Assembly (NCBI GenBank): GCA_021785115.1
Contig: JAJYGO010000218.1
Span: 1-10,891 of the forward strand
Direction of reading: 5' to 3'
Source: Chloroflexota bacterium
Lineage (GTDB): Bacteria > Chloroflexota > Limnocylindria > Limnocylindrales > CSP1-4
Length of the DNA stretch: 10,891 bases
Of the stretch, positions 1 through 6,480 are shown piece by piece; positions within the stretch are counted from its first letter, which is position 1; the number at the start of each line of letters is the position of its first letter. The notes beneath the pieces are model-generated. The model saw nothing but the letters and a program-made list of their open reading frames with translations, did not search any database and was not told the DNA's origin. The position numbers were made by a program, and so were the translations under genes.

Positions 1-1
1 C

Positions 2-805
2 ATCTACGCGCAGATCGCCCACGGCGACACGTTCCACCACGACCGCCACCCCGACCTCAAGGCCGACTGGGTCCTGGCCAATCCGCCGTTCAACGACAGC
101 GACTGGCGAGGCGAGCTCCTGCGCGACGACAAGCGCTGGGTCTACGGCGTGCCGCCGGCGGGCAACGCGAACTTCGCCTGGGTGCAGCACTTCATCTGGC
201 ACCTGGCGCCCACTGGGATCGCCGGCTTCGTCCTCGCCAACGGCTCCATGTCGACGAACCAGTCGGGCGAGGGCGAGATCCGCCGATCGATCATCGAGGC
301 CGACCTCGTCGACGCCATGGTCGCCCTCCCGGGCCAGCTCTTCTACTCGACCCAGATCCCGGTCTGCCTCTGGTTCCTCGCCCGCGACCGGCGCAACGGC
401 CGTTTCCGCGACCGGCGCGGCGAGACCCTCTTCATCGACGCCCGGAAGATGGGCACGCTGGTCGATCGCACGCACCGCGAGCTGACCGACGATGACGTCG
501 CGAAGATCGCCGGCACCTATCACGCCTGGCGCGGGGATGAGGGCGCGGGCGAGTACGCCGACGTGCCTGGCTTCTGCCGTGCGGCCACCACCGACGAGAT
601 CCGCAAGCACGGTCATGTGCTCACGCCCGGCCGCTACGTCGGCGCCGCGGCGGCCGAGGAGGACGCCGAGCCGTTCGATGAGAAGATGCGCCGCCTCACC
701 GCCAGGCTGGGGGCACAATACGAAGAAGGCGCGCGGCTCGATATCGCCATACGCGAGAACCTCGCCCGCCTGGGCTATCGTGTCGGCAAGGAGGATGCGC
801 CGTGA
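2..805 (+). CDS. hsdM: Type I restriction-modification methyltransferase subunit HsdM, 3' part (5' end outside window)
   Basis: HsdM is the S-adenosylmethionine-dependent N6-adenine methyltransferase subunit of type I R-M systems; with HsdS it methylates host sites and forms the core of the restriction complex. The visible 267 codons are open from the window edge. They contain the catalytic motif IV NPPF at visible residues 27-30, preceded by an ADWVLA strand. The usual HsdM C-terminal region follows, with [17 protein letters not shown], a VLTPGRYVG segment and a helical tail ending in [15 protein letters not shown]. The SAM-binding motif I and the N-terminal domain must lie upstream. The stop codon overlaps the GTG start of the next gene, so the two are probably translationally coupled. 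The last residues extend slightly past the LGY motif where many HsdM proteins end, which may mark a junction with the inserted TA genes. Family assignment is secure; specificity cannot be read from this subunit. Confidence 0.94.
   Translation: MYAQIAHGDTFHHDRHPDLKADWVLANPPFNDSDWRGELLRDDKRWVYGVPPAGNANFAWVQHFIWHLAPTGIAGFVLANGSMSTNQSGEGEIRRSIIEADLVDAMVALPGQLFYSTQIPVCLWFLARDRRNGRFRDRRGETLFIDARKMGTLVDRTHRELTDDDVAKIAGTYHAWRGDEGAGEYADVPGFCRAATTDEIRKHGHVLTPGRYVGAAAAEEDAEPFDEKMRRLTARLGAQYEEGARLDIAIRENLARLGYRVGKEDAP
788..794 (+). promoter_or_regulatory. Strong Shine-Dalgarno site for the first MNT gene
   Basis: The heptamer AAGGAGG lies within the last codons of hsdM, 7 nt before the GTG at 802. It supports that GTG as the real start of the first MNT antitoxin gene despite the non-ATG codon and the overlap with the hsdM stop. 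Confidence 0.7.
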
Positions 806-1113
806 TTCCCTCGATCGAAGGGCACCGCGCCGAGCTGGCGGAGCTCTGCCGGCGCCATCACGTACTCAGGCTGGCCCTGTTCGGCTCGGCCACGCGCGAT
901 GACTTCGACCCGCAGCGGAGCGATCTTGACTTCCTGGTCGACTTCGAGTCCCTGCCGCCCGGTGAGCACGCCGACTCCTACTTCGGCCTGCTCGAGGGTC
1001 TCGAGTCTCTGCTCGGCCGGCCAGTCGACCTCGTCGAGTCGTCGACGCTGCGCAACCCGTACCGGCGCCAGGAGATCGAGGCGACCCAGGTGCTGCTCCA
1101 TGTCGCCGCGTGA
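802..1113 (+). CDS. mntA: MNT-domain nucleotidyltransferase, MntA-type antitoxin (first copy)
   Basis: This 103-residue protein belongs to the minimal nucleotidyltransferase family paired with HEPN toxins (type VII toxin-antitoxin, MntA/HepT). Known MntA proteins neutralise HepT by AMPylating a tyrosine near the HEPN active site. The catalytic signature is visible: F27-G28-S29 followed by D41-L-D43 in the SDLDFLVDF segment. There are 11 residues between GS and the first aspartate, one more than in the canonical GSX10DXD, but the motif is otherwise intact. The third acidic residue expected further downstream could be D70 or E72 in the PVDLVE segment (inference). The GTG start is backed by a strong Shine-Dalgarno site at 788-794 and overlaps the hsdM stop. 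The 3' end overlaps the following HEPN remnant by 14 bp. Because that partner appears inactivated, this may be an orphan antitoxin. Confidence 0.87.
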   Translation: MIPSIEGHRAELAELCRRHHVLRLALFGSATRDDFDPQRSDLDFLVDFESLPPGEHADSYFGLLEGLESLLGRPVDLVESSTLRNPYRRQEIEATQVLLHVAA

Positions 1114-1333
1114 TCTGCGCGCCTACCTGTTCGACATCGCGGAGGCGTGTCAGCGCATCGAGGACTTCACCGGCGGCGCATCCTTCGCCGACTACCAGCG
1201 AACAGTCCTCCTTCGATCCGCCGTCGAGGTAAACCTCCCCGCAGTCCACGAGCGCGTCAACACACTCCTCCTCGGGCTTGACGGCCGCCGGCCGAATCGG
1301 TGCGGCTGGACGATACGATTCGGCGGAACCTGA
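1100..1333 (+). pseudogene. HEPN-domain (HepT-type) toxin remnant with apparent internal in-frame deletion
   Basis: The 77-codon frame starts at the ATG at 1100, inside the 3' end of the preceding MNT gene, the usual layout for MNT/HEPN pairs. Residues 1-43 read like a normal HEPN (DUF86) N-terminus: [20 protein letters not shown], then an LLRSAVE helix. The sequence then jumps directly to VNLPAVHERVNTLLLGLDG, which matches the normal C-terminal helix of the family (compare ELPSLREAITALLPPLDQLE in the second HEPN gene here). About 50 residues are missing between these parts, including the RX4HXY catalytic motif. The frame is kept, so a short protein could still be made, but it should have no RNase activity. 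An intact protein of the family is about 110-130 residues. The alternative is a wholly different small protein; I consider that unlikely because both flanks of the gap resemble the family. Confidence 0.68.
1291..1324. promoter_or_regulatory. Perfect 9-bp inverted repeat upstream of the second MNT/HEPN module (candidate operator)
   Basis: The arms GCCGAATCG (1291-1299) and CGATTCGGC (1316-1324) are perfect complements separated by 16 nt. They end 21 bp before the ATG of the second MNT gene. A -10-like hexamer, TACGAT (1314-1319), overlaps the right arm, but I see no convincing -35 at the right distance. No T-run follows, so an intrinsic terminator is unlikely. Autoregulation is common in TA modules, so an operator is a reasonable reading, but this is inference. 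The repeat also lies within the last codons of the HEPN remnant. Confidence 0.35.
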
Positions 1334-1345
1334 TGACGTTGGGAC

Positions 1346-1636
1346 ATGACGACTGAGCAACTGGTGCAGAGCAAGCGCGCAGACATCCTCCGCGTTGCCG
1401 CGCAACACGGCGCGTACAACATCCGGGTGTTCGGCTCGGTGGCCCGCGGCGAAGCTGGCGAGGAAAGCGACGTCGATCTCCTCGTCGACCTGGAACCCGA
1501 AAGGTCCCTCCTTGACCTCGGCGGCCTGCAGGTCGAGCTCGAAGCGCTCCTCGCGCGCAGGGTGGACGTCGTCACGGAAGGCGGCCTGTACTGGCTGCTA
1601 CGGCGCCGGATCCTGAAGGAGGCGCGCGCGCTGTGA
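1346..1636 (+). CDS. mntA: MNT-domain nucleotidyltransferase, MntA-type antitoxin (second copy)
   Basis: This 96-residue minimal nucleotidyltransferase has the canonical GSX10DXD signature: G30-S31 and D42-V-D44, followed by LLVDLEP. A further acidic position is visible at RRVDVVTE near residues 70-75. In characterised type VII systems MntA transfers AMP from ATP to a tyrosine of HepT, and this protein should do the same to the HEPN product encoded immediately downstream. Its stop overlaps the GTG start of that gene. The ATG at 1346 has only a weak GGGA upstream and follows the HEPN remnant by 12 nt, so either reinitiation or its own promoter (see the inverted repeat at 1291-1324) is possible. 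It is clearly different in sequence from the first MNT protein (different N-terminus and loop length), so the two modules are not a recent tandem duplication. Confidence 0.9.
   Translation: MTTEQLVQSKRADILRVAAQHGAYNIRVFGSVARGEAGEESDVDLLVDLEPERSLLDLGGLQVELEALLARRVDVVTEGGLYWLLRRRILKEARAL
1616..1622 (+). promoter_or_regulatory. Strong Shine-Dalgarno site for the hepT gene
   Basis: AAGGAGG at 1616-1622 lies 10 nt before the GTG at 1633 and supports the GTG as the toxin start even though it overlaps the stop codon of the antitoxin gene. Confidence 0.65.
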
Positions 1637-2022
1637 CCAAGGACCCGCGCGTCTACCTCGCTCACACGCTGGAGTGCGTCCAGAAGATCGAGCGGTTCAC
1701 CGCGGACGGAAAGCGCCGCTTCCTGCGTGATGCGATGGTTCAGGATGCAGTGCTGCGGAACTTCGAGATCATCGGCGAAGCGGCCAAGCGCCTCGATGAC
1801 AGCTACCGAACCGCACACCCGGAGATCCCCTGGCGTGCCCTGGCCGGGTTGCGTGACGTCCTCATCCACCAGTACGAGGGTGTTGACCTCGAGCGTGTCT
1901 GGGCCATCGTGGACCGGGAGTTGCCAAGTCTCCGAGAAGCGATCACCGCCCTCCTGCCGCCCCTCGATCAGCTGGAACGTGAGCTCGCCGGCGAAGAGCT
2001 GGCGCAGGACCAGGAGCGATGA
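1633..2022 (+). CDS. hepT: HEPN-domain RNase toxin, HepT type (intact copy)
   Basis: The 129-residue protein is a HEPN (DUF86) toxin. Family members are RNases whose activity needs the RX4HXY motif, and the motif is complete here: R74, H79 and Y81 in LRDVLIHQY. Y81 is the expected target for AMPylation by the MntA partner. The rest of the all-helical fold is recognisable: an N-terminal DPRVYLAHTLECVQKIERF helix, a VLRNFEIIGEAAKRL helix, and the C-terminal VDRELPSLREAITALLPPLD helix. The C-terminus adds a charged tail of about 20 residues (ELAGEELAQDQER end). GTG is chosen as start because of the Shine-Dalgarno site at 1616-1622 and the GTGA overlap with mntA. Its stop overlaps the ATG of the small HsdM-like frame at 2019. 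HepT-MntA pairs are usually bicistronic and co-regulated, as here. RNA substrate is unknown from sequence. Confidence 0.92.
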   Translation: MTKDPRVYLAHTLECVQKIERFTADGKRRFLRDAMVQDAVLRNFEIIGEAAKRLDDSYRTAHPEIPWRALAGLRDVLIHQYEGVDLERVWAIVDRELPSLREAITALLPPLDQLERELAGEELAQDQER

Positions 2023-2093
2023 GCGCGGCGAAGGTGCGGCGTCCCGATGACGCCATCGCCGCCAGCCTGCGGGGGCTCGGGTATGGCGACTGA
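2019..2093 (+). pseudogene. Short frame resembling the C-terminal tip of an HsdM protein (remnant or tiny coupled ORF)
   Basis: A 24-codon frame starts at an ATG that overlaps the hepT stop (ATGA at 2019-2022) and ends with TGA at 2091-2093, inside the start of hsdS. Its last 15 residues, DDAIAASLRGLGYGD, look like the end of HsdM proteins, which typically finish with a helix and an NL-x-GLGY motif; the hsdM in this window ends similarly with [15 protein letters not shown]. The 11-bp overlap with the hsdS ATG at 2083 is how intact hsdM and hsdS genes often join. I infer that an hsdM ending here has been lost or replaced and only its tail remains. The two tails share only about 10 of 18 bases around the LxxLGY codons, so this is not a fresh duplication. 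Fifteen residues is little, so coincidence cannot be excluded. Confidence 0.5.
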
Positions 2094-3381
2094 GCCCTGG
2101 CCCGAGGTCCCGTTTCCCGAAGCAATTGACTTCCAGGAGGGGCCGGGGATCCTTGCCAAGGACTTCCGCGAGCAAGGCGTGCCGCTCGTGCGCCTGTCCG
2201 GCCTTGAACGCGGTGGCTCGGTCCTGAAAGGCTGCAACTACTTGGACCCGGCCATGGTCAAGCAGCGGTGGTCGCACTTCGGCCTCCAGAGCGGCGACAT
2301 CTTGTTGAGTTCGTCGGCCTCTCTTGGGCGAATAGCGGTCGTTGGACACGATGGCGTCGGGGCTATCCCATACACAGGGATCATCCGGATGCGCCCCCGC
2401 AACGAGCGTGTCTACGCCCCATTCATTCGCTACCTGCTGGAGGCACCGGACTTCCAGCGGCAGGCAGAGATCGCTGGTGTCGGCAGTGTCATGAGGCACT
2501 TCGGACCCATGCACCTGCGGCGAATGATCGTGCGACTTCCGCGGCTGGAATCTCAGCGCGCCATCGCCCACATCCTCGGCACGCTGGACGACAAGATCGA
2601 GCTGAACAGGGGCATGAATGAGACCCTCGAGGCCATTGCGCGGGCCCTCTTCAAGTCCTGGTTCGTCGACTTCGACCCCGTCCGTGCCAAGTCTGAAGGC
2701 CGCGACCCCGACCTACCGCCGCATCTCACCGACCTGTTCCCGGACTCATTCGAGGACTCGGAGCTCGGCGAGATCCCGACGGGATGGCGCGTGAGTGGCT
2801 TGGACGAGATCGCAACGTACCTGAACGGACTCGCGCTGCAGAAGTACCCGTCGGACGACGACGGCTCGTTGCCCGTCGTCAAGATCGCCCAGCTCCGGGC
2901 CGATCACACAGATGGTGCCGATCGAGCCAGCGCAGGCATTCCGCCGACCTATGTCATTGAAGACGGAGACGTCCTGTTCTCTTGGTCGGGAAGCCTGGAA
3001 GTCGAAATCTGGTCCGGTGGTCGAGGCGCCTTGAACCAGCACCTGTTCAAGGTCACCTCCGACCGCTTCCCGAAGTGGTTCTACTTCCTCTGGACCCGCC
3101 ATTACCTCGCCGACTTCCGTGGCATAGCTGCCGGGAAGGCCACCACGATGGGCCACATTCAGCGTGGCCATCTGAGCGCCGCGAGGGTGGTAGTGCCCCC
3201 ACCGCGGCTCGTTCAGGCGATGTCTGCGCACTTGGATCCACTGTTCGGCGCCTTGGTAGCCAGACGACTGCAATGTCGCACCCTCACCGCCTTGCGCGAC
3301 ACGCTGCTGCCTAGCCTGGTGTCGGGCGAGCTCAGGGTCAAATCTGGTCCGTATTCTCAAGCGGCGAGAGGCCACGCATGA
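2083..3381 (+). CDS. hsdS: Type I restriction-modification specificity subunit HsdS
   Basis: HsdS recognises the bipartite DNA target through two target-recognition domains (TRDs) and carries HsdM and HsdR to it. From the ATG at 2083 the protein has 432 residues, normal for the family. TRD1 covers roughly residues 1-150. The central conserved helical spacer starts around 164 (ILGTLDDKIELNRGMNETLE) and runs through ALFKSWFVDFDPV. The second half opens at about 227 with the typical ELGEIPTGWRV. The C-terminal conserved helix begins at about 384 with LDPLFGALV and ends TLLPSLVSGELRV. I prefer the ATG at 2083 to an in-frame ATG at 2047 because it has a GGGGG stretch 7 nt upstream and because a frame ending like HsdM overlaps it. 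The stop overlaps the ATG of the SIR2 gene. The two TRDs differ in sequence, implying an asymmetric target; the target cannot be read by eye. Confidence 0.95.
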   Translation: MATEPWPEVPFPEAIDFQEGPGILAKDFREQGVPLVRLSGLERGGSVLKGCNYLDPAMVKQRWSHFGLQSGDILLSSSASLGRIAVVGHDGVGAIPYTGIIRMRPRNERVYAPFIRYLLEAPDFQRQAEIAGVGSVMRHFGPMHLRRMIVRLPRLESQRAIAHILGTLDDKIELNRGMNETLEAIARALFKSWFVDFDPVRAKSEGRDPDLPPHLTDLFPDSFEDSELGEIPTGWRVSGLDEIATYLNGLALQKYPSDDDGSLPVVKIAQLRADHTDGADRASAGIPPTYVIEDGDVLFSWSGSLEVEIWSGGRGALNQHLFKVTSDRFPKWFYFLWTRHYLADFRGIAAGKATTMGHIQRGHLSAARVVVPPPRLVQAMSAHLDPLFGALVARRLQCRTLTALRDTLLPSLVSGELRVKSGPYSQAARGHA

Positions 3382-4526
3382 CAACACCGGACGATTTCAC
3401 CGCGCTTCGCGAGAAGCCTTTCAGCGACGCAATCAGTCAATTGGAGGAGCTGCTCGATCAGGGCGGCAAGGCATTCCTCCTTGGCGCAGGTTGCAGCAAG
3501 TGCGCAGGGCTGCCCCAGATGGCCGAACTCACCGAGCGCGTCCTTGCGAGCACCGACCTAGATGGGACGGCGAAGGCAATGCTCGGGGAGCTCGGGAGGC
3601 TGTTCGATGGCGCTCCCGACGTGAACATCGAGGATTACCTCAGCGAGTTGATTGATCTGCTCGCAATCGCGGACCGTCGACGATCGCGGCGTGCGGGCTC
3701 AGCCCAGGCAACGCTCGGTGGAAGCACGTACTCGGCCGATCAGCTGTCAGCGGCGGTCGAGCAGATGAAGCTCGCGATCTCGAAGGCAATCGACGTGCCG
3801 GCGCCCGTAGACGTCCACAGACGGTTTGTCAGTGCAGTACATCGACCGCGTCGGCCCGGTAGGCCGACAGCGGGTCAGATCGTCGACTACCTCGTCCTCA
3901 ACTACGACACCTTGATCGAGGACGCCCTGGGATTGGAGAGACTCCCGTTCTCGGACGGCATGGAGGGAGGTTCGACTGGTTGGTGGAGCCCGGCGACGTT
4001 CGATCGACCTGAGCTGGCGGCGCGAGTGTTCAAACTGCACGGTTCGATTGACTGGCGCGAGAGCCCACGCGACCTCCTCCCGCTTCGGATTGCCGCAAGC
4101 GTACGGGAATCGTTGCCTGACGATCGGCGGATCATGATCTGGCCAGCGTCGACGAAGTACCGGGAAACTCAGCTCGATCCATACGCTCAACTGGCGGAGC
4201 GCTTCAGACGGTTGCTTCGACCGCCCCACGGCTCGCAAAGGCTTCTTCTCGTTTGCGGATACCGATTTGGGGACGCGCACATCAACCTTGAGATCGATGG
4301 CGCTCTTCGCGAGTCCGATGGGCGCGTGACTGTTGCGGTCTTCACTTCTCAGCGCGAGCCGATGGGCAGGTTGCGGGAGTGGACCGAGGACCCGTCGGTA
4401 CAGAGACAGGTGCTCGTGTACGCGAAAGGCGGCTTCTTCCATGGAGCCGACTCCCGTCCCGCGGTGACGGAGCTTCCGTGGTGGACGTTCGAGAACATGA
4501 CGCGACTTCTTGAGGGCGACCTATGA
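3378..4526 (+). CDS. SIR2-family protein, partner of HerA (SIR2-HerA antiphage system)
   Basis: The 382-residue protein has the Rossmann-type SIR2 fold used by bacterial defence NADases. Visible motifs are the nucleotide-binding G36-A-G-C-S40 in FLLGAGCSKCAG, L-N175-Y-D177-TLIE corresponding to the conserved Asn/Asp of the NAD pocket, the candidate catalytic H221 in VFKLHGSIDW, and CGYRFGDAHIN at 293-303 near the end of the fold. No zinc-finger cysteine quartet of deacetylase sirtuins is apparent, fitting a defence-type SIR2. In characterised SIR2-HerA (Nezha) systems, SIR2 assembles with hexameric HerA, and NAD hydrolysis and nuclease activity protect against phage. It overlaps hsdS at the start and herA at the end by ATGA, with GAGAGG 6 nt before its ATG, so it belongs to the hsd transcription unit. 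Family assignment is secure; the exact chemistry (NADase, nuclease or both) is inferred. Confidence 0.91.
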   Translation: MTTPDDFTALREKPFSDAISQLEELLDQGGKAFLLGAGCSKCAGLPQMAELTERVLASTDLDGTAKAMLGELGRLFDGAPDVNIEDYLSELIDLLAIADRRRSRRAGSAQATLGGSTYSADQLSAAVEQMKLAISKAIDVPAPVDVHRRFVSAVHRPRRPGRPTAGQIVDYLVLNYDTLIEDALGLERLPFSDGMEGGSTGWWSPATFDRPELAARVFKLHGSIDWRESPRDLLPLRIAASVRESLPDDRRIMIWPASTKYRETQLDPYAQLAERFRRLLRPPHGSQRLLLVCGYRFGDAHINLEIDGALRESDGRVTVAVFTSQREPMGRLREWTEDPSVQRQVLVYAKGGFFHGADSRPAVTELPWWTFENMTRLLEGDL

Positions 4527-6286
4527 ACCCAACGACCCGGAACCCAGACGTGCCGATCGAGAACCTGGCGATTGGAACGATCATCGAGGTGGACGGTTCG
4601 CGGGTAATCGCCGAGTTGGACCCGCGGCTCAACGAGCTGTCACGCGTCTATGCCGGCGAGGCCTATCCCATCGGGCAATTCGGTTCGGTCGTCAAGGTTC
4701 ACTTTGGACGCCGTCTCATCTACGGCTTGGTGGGGCGTCTCCGGATGAAGGCGGAGTACGAGGCGGAACGGGGCCTCGTGCCGCAGGCCGGCGTTGACGA
4801 ACGGATCCTCGAGGCGGATCTGTTCGGCGAAGGCGAATGGCACCGCCATGCCTCAGGTGCTCCGGCCGGATGGGTGCTCAAGTTTGAGCGCGGAGTGGCG
4901 ACGTATCCGCTGCCCCAGCAAACCGTCTATCTCACACCGAAATCGGAGTTGCGTGCGATCTACGGGCCCGTCGGAGACGCCGTCATCCAACTGGGCGAGC
5001 ATGTCGGGTCGGGGGGCGCGCCGTGTTTCGCAGACATGAACGAACTCCTGGGCAAGCACACTGCGGTGCTCGGTTCAACAGGCGCAGGAAAGTCAGGGGC
5101 AGTGGCGGCGATTGTCCACAGCATCCTCGACCACCGTGCCTCGACGGGCGGCACGTGGAAGCCCAGGATCGTGATCCTTGACCCGCACAATGAGTACAGC
5201 GCCGCCTTCACCCAGCACGACCGACTGTCCACTGACGAAGGCTCGTTGCCGCTTCCCTACTGGCTGCTCAACTTGGATGAGACACTCAGCCTGTTGATCG
5301 GCAAGACCGAATATGCGGCGACGTCGCAGTCCAACATCGTCAAGAATGCGCTGCTGAACGCCCGACGCGGGGCGGCCGGAGAGTCGCTCGCGCTTGATCC
5401 CACGAGGCTCACCGTGGACTCACCCGTCCCGTACGTGCTCGGTGATCCTTCAGGACTCGACGAGTTCGGTGAGAACGGTGGGATCAAGTACGACGTCGGA
5501 TTCGTGGGGCACGTCAACGCCCAGCGGCCGAACAACCGCGACAAGAAGGCCCACGAGGACTACAACAAGGTTCTCCGGAAGCTTGAGTCTCTCCTCAATG
5601 ACGCCCGGCTCGCTTTCATGATGACCCCTTGGGACGGGAAGGCTGATCCAATCCCGCAGAGTCTCGGCCAATTGATGGGAGAGGGGAGCGACGTCCGCGT
5701 CGTTGATCTGTCGGGAGTTCCCAATGAGATCGCGGGTACGGCCAGTGCAGCCGTCGCCCGCATGCTGTTTGCGGTGAAGGTGTGGCAGACGCAGGAGGAA
5801 AGGCGATCAAGCCCCGTCCTGCTGGTATGCGAAGAAGCGCACCGATATGTCCCGAACACTGGTGGGGCACAGTACGAAGCCGCGCAAGACGCGATTAGAC
5901 GACTGGCAAAGGAGGGCCGCAAGTACGGAATCGGTCTGATGCTTGTGTCCCAGCGACCGAGCGAGGTCGAAACCACGGTGCTCTCCCAATGCAACTCCTG
6001 GATCGTTCTACGCATTGCTAATGAGAGTGACAGGGAGCACGTGCGAGCAATCCTGCCGGACTCGATGGCCGGACTGACCAGCGTGCTCTCTGGGCTTCGC
6101 CGTCAAGAGGCGATGTTCGTCGGTCTGGCAGCAACGATTCCGTCGCGCATCATGATCAGGACCCTAGCACCAGAGCAACTCCCAAGCTCAAGCGATATTG
6201 ACTTCGACGCGGGTTGGCAGCACCCGCCACTGTCCGAGGACGAACTCAGAGAAGTCGCGGAACGTTGGCGGTATCAGCAGCGATGA
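4523..6286 (+). CDS. herA: HerA-family hexameric ATPase / DNA translocase, partner of SIR2
   Basis: The 587-residue protein has the HerA/FtsK-type ATPase layout. An N-terminal HAS-barrel-like beta region (about residues 1-140, with IGTIIEVDGSRVIAELDP) is followed by Walker A GSTGAGKS at 184-191 (K190) and Walker B LLVCEEAH at 433-440 (catalytic E437/E438). SQRPSEVE follows at about 476 and the sensor region SWIVLRIANESDREHVR near 490-510, all typical of HerA. In archaea HerA works with NurA in end resection; in bacteria the family powers several antiphage pairs (SIR2-HerA, DUF4297-HerA). No NurA gene is visible, and the gene is coupled by ATGA to the SIR2 gene, so a SIR2-HerA complex is the best reading. 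GAGGG lies 6 nt before the ATG. Its stop overlaps the start of a small unknown frame. Confidence 0.93.
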   Translation: MNPTTRNPDVPIENLAIGTIIEVDGSRVIAELDPRLNELSRVYAGEAYPIGQFGSVVKVHFGRRLIYGLVGRLRMKAEYEAERGLVPQAGVDERILEADLFGEGEWHRHASGAPAGWVLKFERGVATYPLPQQTVYLTPKSELRAIYGPVGDAVIQLGEHVGSGGAPCFADMNELLGKHTAVLGSTGAGKSGAVAAIVHSILDHRASTGGTWKPRIVILDPHNEYSAAFTQHDRLSTDEGSLPLPYWLLNLDETLSLLIGKTEYAATSQSNIVKNALLNARRGAAGESLALDPTRLTVDSPVPYVLGDPSGLDEFGENGGIKYDVGFVGHVNAQRPNNRDKKAHEDYNKVLRKLESLLNDARLAFMMTPWDGKADPIPQSLGQLMGEGSDVRVVDLSGVPNEIAGTASAAVARMLFAVKVWQTQEERRSSPVLLVCEEAHRYVPNTGGAQYEAAQDAIRRLAKEGRKYGIGLMLVSQRPSEVETTVLSQCNSWIVLRIANESDREHVRAILPDSMAGLTSVLSGLRRQEAMFVGLAATIPSRIMIRTLAPEQLPSSSDIDFDAGWQHPPLSEDELREVAERWRYQQR

Positions 6287-6480
6287 CCTTCGGCGAAGCC
6301 CAAGGCGGCGACGCTGTACTCGTCTGGCCCGAGGTTGTGGGTTACGTCGGGCTGACCGGGCCGAACACCGCTGCCGGAGAACCTAGCGCCGAGCTGAGCT
6401 GCCCGTGTCGCCGCGAAAGTGCCTTCGGGCGTCACCGCGCGACAGGCGCCCGGGGCAAGGTTCTTGAGGTCGGAACATGA
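6283..6480 (+). CDS. Small hypothetical ORF (65 residues) bridging herA and the RhuM gene
   Basis: The frame begins at an ATG overlapping the herA stop (ATGA at 6283-6286) and its own stop overlaps the ATG of the RhuM gene (ATGA at 6477-6480). This fits the chained layout of the operon and is the main argument for translation. I do not recognise the product, which starts MTFGEAQGGDAVLVWPEVVG. It has no obvious transmembrane segment or signal peptide, is rich in Gly, Ala and Arg, and carries a CPC pair near residues 40-42. The Shine-Dalgarno region before its ATG is weak. It sits where base composition appears to return to high GC, so it could also be a decayed joint between a SIR2-HerA block and the RhuM part of the locus. 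Confidence 0.4.
   Translation: MTFGEAQGGDAVLVWPEVVGYVGLTGPNTAAGEPSAELSCPCRRESAFGRHRATGARGKVLEVGT

Noticed and set aside
1277..1319. TTGACG near 1278 as a -35 partner for TACGAT at 1314-1319.
   Set aside because: The spacing is about 30 nt, far beyond the 16-18 nt of a normal promoter.
1100..1333. A simple frameshift as the cause of the short HEPN remnant.
   Set aside because: The residues after the break match the HEPN C-terminal helix in the same frame, so a missing internal piece explains it better than a shifted frame.
2047..2082. Upstream ATG at 2047 as the hsdS start, adding 12 residues (MTPSPPACGGSG).
   Set aside because: The extension has no HsdS-like sequence, and the ATG at 2083 has a better purine tract upstream and the expected overlap with an HsdM-like tail.
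4523..6286. HerA as part of an archaeal-type HerA-NurA resection system.
   Set aside because: No NurA nuclease gene is adjacent, and the coupled partner is a SIR2-family protein.
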